The notes below the pieces were generated by a model. The model was given only the letters and a program-made list of their open reading frames with translations. It was not told where the DNA came from and ran no database searches. Positions 42,854-53,799 of a stretch of DNA of 64,000 nt are shown piece by piece; position 1 is the stretch's first letter, and every line of letters begins with the position of its first letter. The DNA is from Bisporella sp. PMI_857. Lineage: Eukaryota; Ascomycota; Leotiomycetes; Helotiales; Helotiaceae. The stretch covers positions 359,593 to 423,592 of the forward strand of contig JAJSPD010000041.1 in the NCBI GenBank assembly GCA_021307315.1, read 5' to 3'. A program made the translations under genes and the position numbers.

Positions 42854-45032
42854 TCACCATTCATAAGCGCTACGCTCAATTTCTTCTACCGAAGATGTAG
42901 GCTGGCCTGTACCTGATACAACTTGCTGAAGAGATGGGCACTTTAGGAGGTTCATCGTTCCAAGGTATAGTGAATGGATGTGTAACTGAGATGATTAGTG
43001 GTAGGTCAACCACGAGTTTTCATGATCTCACAAGTTCAGATCTATGTGCATCGGCGGCTTCGGAGAAGGTATTTTTCCATTGTTCCACACGTCCTGTTCC
43101 AGAGATTAAGGGAAGTGATAGTTCGCACGGAAGGCAATGTAACCACGCCTCGAGCTCTTGTTTAAATAGGTTTGATCTCCAGATCGGCATATTGTTAGTA
43201 TGGCCAAGTTCTTGCTGAATGCGCCCTAGTATATCGGAAAGCGAGCTAAAAGCAACTGTCGCTAATGTCGACTGGGCAATACACTCGTTATGGTTCGTGT
43301 TCTGGTAGTGGTCAGTTATTCATGAATACTAAATCTTGAACCCCGGCTTACTAAATTGATCGACCGAGCCTCCCAAGTGCGCAAACTCATTTCATTTACA
43401 CTAGAGCCAAGGGACGATATCCTTAAGTTGTGGTCAAATTAGAATGGGAGAATGCAACTTGGGAGGGGCAATACCGATGCAGTGTCTTCATAGTGTCCCA
43501 TAGTCTCAACCACTCAGCATTTAAACAGGCATTAGGCTCAGTACATCTTCCTGCGACTCTGTGAAAGCCATTAGCTTCGCCAATACGCATAGCAGCATCT
43601 ACCATGGTTAGTATATCTCCCAAGAGACAAAGGTATTTTTACTTAAGTAATGATTCGAGGTTGCTGGCCATTGATTCATGTAATACATGCTGACAAGTGC
43701 TAATATCTGCATCACGGCCGGTTTCCGATCCCAGTCTTGTTCATCTAGATATCGTCGACTATTCTCGTACCACGTCACCGCCATATCTGCTGTGCCTGTA
43801 GGACAAGTTTGGCAGCCTAGAGCAAGACAAATACAGACCAAGGCCATGGTTAGCTTTGGTGTTCCTACATTTGCATCGAGGGCAGAATTTAAATATTTCC
43901 ATAGGTCGGTTGGATTGACAAGGTAGTAGATAGTATTTATATTTTGTAAAAACCGCTTCAATGTCGTCTGGATCATTGCCCTTGTCTGGACACCGAAAGG
44001 TTCGATAGTCCTAACATAAAGGTTATTCGAGAGTGCCGATAGTTGCAAAGTAGATGGTAGAAGATCGTTATAGCTGAGGTGTATTAGTGGAAAACTTGGA
44101 TTCGTAGCTTGCTCTTGTGATATAATTTCTTTGATTCTTTCCATAAATGGCACATTTGGGATTGTGTTGGTGCTTCCAAATAACGCTGAGGGAGAACCAG
44201 CATTACACAGTAACGATGTGTCTGCTGAGTTGAATGTTCGAGCTGTTGAAGCCTAGGATGTCTTTTGTGTCAATACTATATCTCAGAGACACCATAGCGA
44301 AAGGTAACATACCGAAGAGACAGAGTAGCGATATGCAAGCTCGTGGTTAGACTGTAGAGAAGGTGTTGAGCTTTCTTCGGTCTTGCTTGTGCCATCTCTT
44401 GAAGACGTATCACTTCCGCCCCACAAAAAAGAGCATTTTAGCAAAGCACTGCTAGGATTCCCTGTTTGCGGCCTGGATTTTTTGTTGTCGCGATAGGTCC
44501 GGTACTCTTCGGTTTGGTGATATTGGGCCAGGGCAGATTCGTATTCTGTCTTTTGCGCAGCGGCATTTTGAATCCAGACTCCTTTTACGTTGTATGAAAG
44601 ATGAGACCATCGATATCCAAGAAGTTTGGCAATCTCAACGAATGGAAGGTTAGCTATGTCGGGATCCTGGCGCATGAATCTGGTGTATGCCACATAAGCA
44701 GTATCTGGTTTTATAGGGGCATGAGGATCTAGCGCAGAACGCTGCCTATACTTTCTCTTTGATTGTGATTGTGCTGGGCTGCTTACATCATCTTGCTCGG
44801 TCGTGTCTACAATAGCTGGTGCAACGATCAGTGGCTTTTCGGCAGCTTGACCAAGACGACGAGCAACTTCTCGCTGCAGCCTCCGTCTGTGGCCTAGCTT
44901 GACCCCAAGTGCTGCAAAATCCTCTTCACTGACTTCAATGAAGTAGTCCAATGAATCAAAGCCATACTCGATGAACCGGCTATAGTACTCCTGGAGGCCG
45001 AGATCATTCAGGGTAGCCTGTAACTGGGACAT
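42854..45032 (-). CDS. SAM domain / HMG-box / fungal-specific transcription factor
   Basis: Six-exon model: 45032-44313, 44252-43643, 43598-43475, 43421-43352, 43271-43032 and 42985-42854, with introns of 60, 44, 53, 80 and 46 nt. Phases agree throughout and the product is about 631 residues. Residues 1-61 are a SAM domain (LNDLGLQEYYSRFIEYGFDS; DFAALGVKLGHRRRL). A basic KRKYRQR patch comes next. Residues 106-178 form an HMG box (IKPDTAYVAYTRFMRQDPDI; IAKLLGYRWSHLSYNVKGVW). The rest is the fungal transcription-factor middle homology region (WDRKPAVMQILALVSMYYMN; AAMRIGEANGFHR; CLNAEWLRLWDTMKTLHR), ending LHIHSLYLGTMNLLKCPS. Zn2Cys6 cysteines are absent; the HMG box takes that place. It would bind DNA in the nucleus and regulate transcription. 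Exons 4-6 are inferred from splice signals and reading frame. Confidence 0.78.
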
Positions 45033-46139
45033 TTGTGCGGTTGTTGCATCGAAAGAATGGATGCCAGCAGAACTCTACTGAACAAACACTATTCGAGTTC
45101 CGTGGTCCCTCTATGAACACCAAGAGGATGGGTAGGTCAGGGATCGGGCTTGCAAAGTCTGAGTGCAGGACTGAGATTAGCGACTCCAACACACTGGTTC
45201 AGTCAGCGGTTGCCAATATCAAAGATGCTCTAAATTCGAGGACTGGACAGGACAGAAAGTGAGTAAAGTTTTTGACAATTGGCTACAATCGAAATTATCT
45301 TCCTTTCACCAACAAGTGAGCACTTGGCAACCAGGCCAACCTAGTGATTCGATCGCGAAGCCGACCAAGGGTCCTTAAGATCGTGGGTCCGCTCCTAGAT
45401 CGCGGAATCGGACATCATCCCCATCTGGATCCATAAGCGAAATATGTAAATTAAAAAGATCAAACCCTAAGCCAGATATCGGTAGATTTGCATACTTGCG
45501 ACTTGTTGTCATTCGTATACGCCAGCCAGTGCGGTAGGGGGTCAGTCAAGAACGTTTAAACCTTCTTCAGACTCTCGTGTCTGCCGATTCTCGCGATCTC
45601 TCCACATTTGTTTGTCCTTATCAACGGATGAAACTCAATAAACATTTCATCGGCTGTCTTCAGCTTAGGTCTATCCTGATGTTGCGCATCTTGGCACCGT
45701 AGTTCACAAGAACTCGTCTCGATAATAATGATCACTTCTAGATTAATCGCTTTTAAAAAGGTTTCTTTTGTTCGAGTTAATAAATGTGTATGCAAGTCAA
45801 TGCGCCCGACGATCGTAGCCGGCGCTACTTTTATTGTCAAGTATATTCGGTAATCAAAAGGCGCATTTTCGCCAACGTTTTTATAGAAGAGTAGCATAAC
45901 GTAAAAGTACTTACTAAAGCATTAAATGCACTATTAGCTAAATGTCAGAGTATTTATTTTTAATTACATCGGTCTTCCCATTCAGACGTTCTGACGCCTG
46001 CGAGTTTGAGCTGCTATTTGAGCCGTTGTTTGAGCCGCGTTGGAAGTTGCCCAGGAAATTGTAGGGGTCAGGGTAGTCAACGTCACATCTTTCCTTCGCT
46101 TTACTAACATAGGGTATTTTTTCCCAATAGACTAAGCTT
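45033..46139. other. Intergenic, nothing recognised
   Basis: Promoter region of the divergent transcription factor and 3' flank of the histidine kinase. An open frame of 113 codons at 45556-45897 (minus) has no family I recognise. Confidence 0.4.
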
Positions 46140-49100
46140 CTAGATACGTCTTTCAGACCCCTCAGGAGTTTGCGGCTCCATATCCGGGGTCCAGTCATTC
46201 AGAAACGTCCGGAGCTCGTTAAAACTGATTGGTTTTGGCAGAAAAAAGTTTATGCCGCTAGAGAAAGCCTCCTGTCGAACGCTAGCAGATGCAAGACCAG
46301 TCAAGGCGACGATCATAGCAGGTTTCTGCCCTCTCTTACTCTCCAGTTCCCTAATTCCTCGCGTGGAGTCCATTCCATTCATAACCGGCATCGAGATGTC
46401 TATATCTTAGTTAGGATGCGGCAGCATTTAGAAACATAGGTTTGCTTGCCCATAAATACAATGTCATAAAGGTTCCGCGTATTTTGAAATGCCTGCAACG
46501 CTAACAGACCATTCTCTGCCGTGTCGTACTCGTAGTTATTTTTCTTTATAAAGGTTTCGAGAAGCTTTGCCACCATTAGTCCTAATACTAGCGATGACTA
46601 ATGGGAAAGACATTTCCTTGCATGATCTAGACATACCTTCAGGTTAATGTGGTTATCCTCAACTAAAAGCAACACAGGTTTTCGCTTTGTAGCTTTATTG
46701 ACGCATGTAGCGAGTGCTGAAGATTCATTTGCTCCGGAGGGTTTCTCAAGAGGGAATCCAGTACCGGTCGGGAAATATTCACCACGTAAATGTAGTTCCA
46801 CTGGGTGGAATGATGAATCCGGGGAGACCCTGAACAAACTCTGTGGAGAGGCAGGACTCACATCTGGAGTCCCGAGGGGGGGGGGGGTTGAGACCCGCGA
46901 TTTACGGGTGGATGTGAAGCGTTACTTAAGCAAAATGAGAAGGCTTTGGCCAGTTTGTGAGGGCCGCATCTATCCAGGATAGATTAGCACTGCCGACTTC
47001 TAACAGGCTGTAGTGCCAAGGTCGCAGCTAAGACATGGAAGAATGGCCTGCTTGCAGCCGCTTACGGTTTAGAGACAAAATGGACAAGTCCATTGTCGCT
47101 GCTTTGAGTGCCTTGCCCCTTCTTTCGAGCGTAAGCACGGTACACAGATGCATTAGAGCAGAGTATAATGATAGGAACTGGACTATGGAGGCCAGGTTTT
47201 CTTCACTTCAAGTCAGTAAAACGATAACCCTAAGGACTCGAGGGAAGATTCTGACTCATTTGCAATATAGATATCTGGTGGTGAAGTTTCCCATAATTCT
47301 GATACCGTGACTTTCATGCCGAACCAATCAGTGGCCATGCTTGTAATCGACGCTTGGAGAGATAACGAGAGCTCCGGCTCGACATCAAGAGTACTAGCAC
47401 CTGTTCCAGAGATACCTAAGGAGACATCAAACCCCATAAGACCTAAGGTTAGTCCACTTGTCTTTTTCCTCACCTTCATAACGGAGCTTTCATACTTGGC
47501 GTCCAGAGCGAGAGGCTGAGGGTGAATTAGTGCTTGGTTCAAGGTGAGAGATACCTTGACTTCGGTCCCAACGCCCAGCTCACTCTGAACGTCGATTGTA
47601 CCCCCGAGCGAGCGTACAATTTGCAGCACTATGCTCAGGCCTAGCCCAGTGCTGGGATTCAGAGAGTTCTCCTGTGAGAACGGTGTAAACAATTGACTGT
47701 GCAAAAACTCTTGGGATATTCCTCTACCAGAATCGCTGATAGTGATCGTGATGATGGATTGTTGCGATTGAGATTTTGTTAGCTTGATGTCTTTAGATTG
47801 AAGTGAGATCTTGACCCACCCCGCATCGGTATATTTCAGGGCATTACCAAAGAGATTCATTAGGACTCTTCTCAAAGCTCCAGATTGCGTATTGAAAGTC
47901 CAGTTTGATCTCCAGCCAATGTCCATAATAATTACAAGCCGCTCTTTCTTCAATGCAGGTTGAACCGGAGGCTGATCTAGAATTGAGTGTCTGTCGTTGA
48001 CCCCACTTCTCCGGAGACCTTCGGAGGGGAAACCGCTTGCTTCGTCGGCCACCCCGAGTGACGAATTACCTTGAAATTCGTGCCCTGCGTACACGGCATC
48101 GATGACATCCTCAGTGATCACGCTGACGTCGATGTCGACGCTTAAGCCCATCTTTCTCGAGCGGGGCCCCTTGGTCAGGTGACCCTTTGTCATGTCTCGC
48201 ATTCCTTTTTGGCTTGTTGAAATTGTTGATCTTCGCGAAATCAAGTACGTGCTGGATTGTGTCCAGAAGAGTTCTCCCACATCGCTCAATGGTATCAATC
48301 ATGCTATCCTGGAACAGGTCCACCGCTGTATCCTGTAGAAACTCTACGGAGGCAAGGATACCATGAAGAGGGGATCGGAGTTCGTGGCTAATGGACGAGA
48401 TAAAGTCCGACTTGGCTCGATCTGCAGCTATCGTATCTAATCGAGCAACCTCGGCCATGATGCTGTTTCCGAAAGCCGCAAGATAGCTTAAGTCTTCAGC
48501 ACGTGTGAGTACTCGCGTCGATCGAGTCGTCCACGCAAAACTACCCGCAAACCATCTTTCCCGGTGAGAATCCCAGAGCGGAAATAAGACAACGCTGCGA
48601 GCACCAGGAAGCATCTGAAAAAGCGCTTTTGCTTCTGTCTGCTTAGCACTTTCTCTTGGCTTTCCTGTTCGCAAAATCTTCTCGGAAGATCTAGATTCGG
48701 CCTGTGCGACATATCCATCAGGACGTCGGGTGTCATTCGTGCTGGAGATTACTGAGCCGCCCTCACCGAGGTTGAATACCTGTCCGCGAGGGTACTTGTG
48801 AAGAAGTCTCTGGAGAAACGCCTCCGCAACTGGAACATAGTTCTCTGAAACCTCATCCCCTTCCAGGCTACATTTTTCTGCTGTCGAAAACCCTAGTATA
48901 CCGCACATCTTTTTCTCCTCTTCGACTCTTGGCTTCTTTGGCAGTTCGCTTGCGTAGCTACCGGTAGGGCGTACTCCTGATGTCTCCGCATCGCTTGTAG
49001 GAGTCCTCCAGTGCTCTTCTTCGCTGCTTGATATAATAGACTCTTGACTTCGTCTTCCTATTAACTCTGACTGACTGGGTCTGTTATGGGGCTTGCCTGT

Positions 49101-50237
49101 ATGTCCTCCAAACGTACCGATACTGGCATCTAGAAAGATTGCACCATCAACCTCAATACATTCCCGGATGATGTTGCTAGCACGCGAAAACATCGCTTTG
49201 AGGTTTTCGGATATCATAGTCTCCTGTAAGTCTGCTGTAGATGCTCTTAAATTCTGACTTGAATTGGCCGAGCGCTGATCATCTCTCGTGCTTCGTATTG
49301 GAGACGGGTCCTGCTCGCGGGCAGGCGTCGCCGACCTGCTCGACACCGGAGTCGGAAAGGAGAGGGTTTTCTGCGCTGCTAAAAGCGGTCGCAATTCAAG
49401 CGCGGGTTCAGCTTGAGCCTTGGCTGGAGCGTCTACCGCTGGTTTGGGTTTAGGAAGAGGTGAAGGATTGTCAAGCGACCCGACCCGCCCCCAGGCTTCG
49501 GGTCCCGCGGTCTTGGTGGCAGAGGTATACTCCTTGGACTTTGACTTTAGATCTAAATCTGGCTGAGGTCTGCTATTCTGGATGCTTTGTGCCTCTGCTC
49601 CGTCTTTCGAACCTTGTTGTCGCCATGCCTTGTCGTTCCCAACTTCGAGCCACCATTCGCGCAAAGTGCTCCCTCCTTCCACGAAAAGTCCAAGACCTTT
49701 GACCATCTTCTCGCTTCGTCTGTGCTTTTCCTTGACTCTGCCCATTTCCAAATGAGCCATGATAGTAATTACCATATCACCCAAGAACCCTATTTCGATA
49801 TCGCTCAGCCCGTCTCTTGTATTATCATCCATAACACATAGGCTTCCGATGCTGAAACCAGCTTTGGTATTAATCGGCATCGCAGCATAGAATCTCAAGG
49901 ATGGGCGGCTCGTAACGAAAGGCCGATCCTTAAACTTGTCATCTTGAGTGAGATCATTGATGATCAAGGGTAGCCTCCGTGATTTGGACGAAGGTAGCAT
50001 CTCAAGAGCATTCTCGCAAAGGCCTTGCGACCTGGGCAAAGTTGTACATCCAAACCATAATTCGTCCTGATCGTTGTGCATCGAATCAGATTGGAGAGAT
50101 AATGTCTGCGTAGCTTCAGCGAGAATATACTGATCCGTCCGATCAATGAGAGATATCAACGCACGCCGTGTGTTCAAACGTAGAGTCGTAAGTTGGGCGA
50201 AGGCAGATAATGTCGTATCGTATGAGAATCGGGGCAC
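46140..50237 (-). CDS. Hybrid histidine kinase (GAF, HisKA, HATPase, receiver), with a one-base frameshift
   Basis: Multistep phosphorelay sensor. From the ATG at 50237: a GAF-like sensor (residues about 15-175: SLIDRTDQYILAEATQ, PSLRFYAAMPINTKAGFSIG), a variable linker and an H-box, DFISSISHELRSPLHG, with His618. The frame then breaks at a run of five A (coding strand; plus 48206-48210). Removing one A would join LDFAKINNFNKPK to the downstream frame. That frame has the N-box MNLFGNALKYT, G1 DSGRGIS, F-box FTPFSQENS and G2 GLGLSIV. The receiver is split over two more open pieces: LLLVEDNHIN (about 46665) and MPVMNGMDSTRGI with the phospho-Asp region plus the Lys of FFLPKPIS (46391-46250). 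Introns are likely in 46400-47210 but I could not fix them. A 12-base G run at 46876-46887 also lies in the gene. Either a recent pseudogene or an assembly error at homopolymers. Confidence 0.82.
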
Positions 50238-52026
50238 AAGGTCCGGTGCGAAGCACGGCAGAAATGAAGGTTGATAGTATCTAACTCAGTCGTTATCTAC
50301 TCTATTTGACTGGCTGCGATGAGCTAATGAGGACCTACTGGTAAAGATCCCTCTCTCTGGCCGTCTCAAATAGTAGCTCTGGTACCCCTCCCTTCTTACA
50401 TTGAGGCATCGCCGCGTAATTGCGCAATATCCAAATTAAACAAGTTAATAATACCCACGGTGAAGGACGCTTTGTCTGGAGCGGTTATGAGCAATTGGAA
50501 GTCGAGCATAGTCTTATCTGTGGAAACGAAGGCGGCTGTGATCACAATGCTCGGGGATCGAGACTTCAGCTGATCAGAAGGCTCTACGTCAACGAAATAA
50601 GGGCACAGGCCACCACACCAAAATCAAGGAATCACCAAATTAGCTCCTTTACATTTTCTTTTCTACCACCACACCATGGCTCGCAAAACGTCTAGAAAGT
50701 CGCGTATGCGTTGTATAGCCCCTCTTCTAGTCTTGTTCATGAAAGAAAGGCAAACACCCTGATACGCCTGCGCGTTGTGGTGTGTTTTGGGCTCGACAAT
50801 TTGCATAAAAGGTTGGAATAGCTATCGATCAACTGTTCGAGAAGTACTGGTTTAGCTCCACGAACTCAAGGTCGAATTCTAAGTCAAAAGCTGCACGAAC
50901 AGTCAAAAACAGGCCAAATTCACCTGAACCGCGCGGACCAAAACGAGCTTTAACTCGACATGATACATCAACTGTCAGATGAGGAGAGTTATAAAAGCTG
51001 GTACGAAGGTAGTGTCCCAAGGTATTGGCAAAATGGCGGGGGGAAAACATGACTAGGTGTTTTTAAATAGAGAGGGCCTCTGCAATGCTCAGGTAGGAGA
51101 GCAGAAAAGTGAGCAAGACGTCAGCCCTGTTCTATGCTCTACCAATCAATTGTCAGGTATCGGAATGGCCTCCGATGTGCGTCTTGCAAAGACCAGGCTG
51201 TCAAGATCGAACTGCAATTTTCACAAGGAATTAATTAAATTTGACTTGAGGAGTGAAGGGAAGGGCTTGAGGAGGTGCTTTCAATTGGCCCCAGGAGTTC
51301 TCAACAATTTTTGACACTCGGAAACTAATTGGAGGCGAAGCGACCCCTCACAGCCCCCCCTTAGGGAAGAGTCAGTTGTGTTCTAGAGCTAGGGAGACTT
51401 GGTGCCTGCCAGTTCTCATCCGCTCTCTGCACATCACGACAATCGCCGTTATAGCAGGTAGAAGGACTGAATTTAGCAGTAATGCTTATCGTAACTCAAG
51501 GACAGACGCTACTTTTGTCATACAGTGGTATGCTAGCGTGACCATATATACGCAGTTTTAGGGCTACAGGTTTTAATGTACGCATTTTTACTCCCCTGAA
51601 GGAACCGCGCTAGGAAGGGGAGGATTCAAACTTATGACGTAGTAAACGCGTTATCTGCACGACATTGGCGACCGCCTTGGTGGGGCCTGTCCGATTTAGT
51701 TTAGGATTGAACATGTCGTTGTCACATGGAAAACAGGGGAAAACTAACGCTCACTACAAGATGAGACAACAAGCTAGATTTTGTTGGGAGAGATACAGCT
51801 GGGTGTAGTTTGGTCACAAAAGTTATAACCTTAAACCATCCTTGTAGAGTATAAAGCAAGAACCGTGAGTTTAGATAAGTCAGCACCACCCTACAATGAG
51901 CGACTGTACGAAACAACATCGGTAATAGAGGTGTCTCTCTCGCTGCTCGTACTCGTTATTTTACTGACACAAAGCACTTAAGTCATTAACCTTAATCGAA
52001 GCGGCGCCAGCGACGCCACATTCGAA
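50238..52026. other. Intergenic, nothing supported
   Basis: About 1.8 kb with only short frames. 50670-51050 has a faint resemblance to a decayed transposase start (MARKTSRKS, later STVREVL) with many stops, too weak to call. Confidence 0.4.
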
Positions 52027-53721
52027 ATGATAGGAACAACAACCTGGGATTACATCTTCATCCGGTCCTGTATATTCTTCCTCCACTCCATCGCACCTAT
52101 CAGCATTCTCTATTGCCTAACCATCTCTCTTGTACACCCCTTGCCCTTCCATGTCTCTTGGGAACTAGAAGCCTGGGCCAGCTTCGAGGCAGCATTCTAT
52201 CTCCTGGTCTATCTTCCGCGCAAATTCTACCTCCAGACAGCCGCAGCTCACCCGACGCCCGCCTGTCGCGAACACCGCCGTCTGCTCTTCCAGCGCTGCC
52301 GCGAGAATATTCCCAACCCAGAGAGGTATCTCTCAAAATGGTTTTTGGACGCCCCGGCGTCGGAGATCAAGCGTGACAACGTCAAGGACTTCTTTCGGTG
52401 GGCGTTTTTCAATACGAGAGAGCCTGATCTGGAGCACGACGAGGAGCTGGAGGAGTATGTTAGAGAGATGGAGAAATTGCTAGAGAGGGAGCTAGAGGCA
52501 GGGAGGGGGAGAGCAAAATGCTTGAGATTGACCCTCGACAAGGTCAATATGTTACATCGGAGCTTGACATGGTACCTGGTGAGCTTCTGCAGAAAGATAG
52601 GGTCGAATTGATCGTTCTACAGCACGGGCTAGGTTGCTGATCCTTACTCATCCCTATAGTGCGTGTTTGTCGTAGACACACTAACATCTGGCTACTTGCG
52701 ATATCACTCCTTCGACTTCCACCGCACTTCGCTCCTCCAATTCCCCACTATCTTCCCATTCCGCCCGCTCGCGCTCCTCAGCCCTTACCGATCCCCAGCA
52801 AAGACTCTCACCTACTGGCACCGTCCTCACACCTCCAAAACGAAACTCCCGATCCTGTTTATCCACGGCATCGGGATCGGACTCTATCCGTACGTGAATT
52901 TTTTAGCCGAGTTAAATATGCATAGTAAGACGGATGGGTCAGATGGAGAACTGGGAATCATTGCGGTAGAGATTATGCCCGTGAGCTTCAGGATTACAGG
53001 TGAAGCGTTGCAGAAAGAAGAGATGTGTCAGGAGATTCAATGCATATTGAAGGCGCATAAATGGGAGAGGTTTGTGTTGGTGTCACATTCGTAGGGATCC
53101 TCTTTCCCCTTTCTCTATCTGTGTCTATTAATACCGACGTTAATAATGTATAAAGTTACGGAAGCGTGATCTCTACGCACCTCCTCCATACACCACAGAT
53201 CGCACAGAAGGTCGGTCCGATCTTATTTATTGATCCGGTGTCTTTCCTGTTGCATCTCCCAGATGTGGCGTACAATTTTGTAAGGTCTTTCCCATCTCCC
53301 TCCTAGTAGAGTCCGGCTAATCTCCTTCCCACTTTAGGTCTGCCGTAAACCAAGCCGCGCTAATGAACACCAACTCTACTACTTCGCCTCTAAAGATATG
53401 GGTGTCTCGCACACGCTCTCCCGACGCTTCTTTTGGAGCGAGAACATCTTGTGGAAAGAAGATATCCAGTGCCGACGTGTAACCGTGGTGCTGGGTGGGA
53501 AGGACCTGATCGTTCATACGGAAGTTGTTGGGATGTATCTGACGGGCGCGGACAATAGGAGTCGGGAAACGGGAAGCTGGAAAGAGGGCGTATGGAAGGG
53601 AGACGGGTTGGATGTGCTGTGGTTTCGGGAATTGGATCATGCGCAGGTGTTTGATAAGAAGATGACGAGAGGGAGGTTGGTAGATGTTGTTCAGAGGTAT
53701 TGTACTGAGTGGGGAGAGTGA
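52027..53721 (+). CDS. Alpha/beta-hydrolase-fold protein, membrane-anchored
   Basis: Four exons: 52027-52578, 52660-53090, 53156-53279 and 53338-53721 (introns 81, 65 and 58 nt, all GT-AG; phases agree), giving about 496 residues. The N-terminus has a hydrophobic segment (FIRSCIFFLHSIAPISILYC) followed by a second (LVHPLPF region), so it is probably membrane-bound. The hydrolase core shows the oxyanion block LPILFIHGIGIGLYPYVNFL and the nucleophile elbow VLVSHSYGSVIS, which is created only by splicing exon 2 to exon 3. An acid candidate lies in VVLGGKDLIV and a final His in RELDHAQVFDK. The substrate is unknown; esterase or lipase activity is likely. Intact in this copy. The LINE begins about 80 bp downstream. 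Confidence 0.85.
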
Positions 53722-53799
53722 CTTGTAGGGAAAATGGTGGCGTCTCCTTCAAAGTGAGCATCCTTCGGAGACAATAGCCGCTCTGCTAGTAATCAATCC

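Noticed and set aside
50670..51050. Possible decayed Tc1-type transposase start
   Set aside because: Only a few scattered residues fit and there are many stops; not enough to call.
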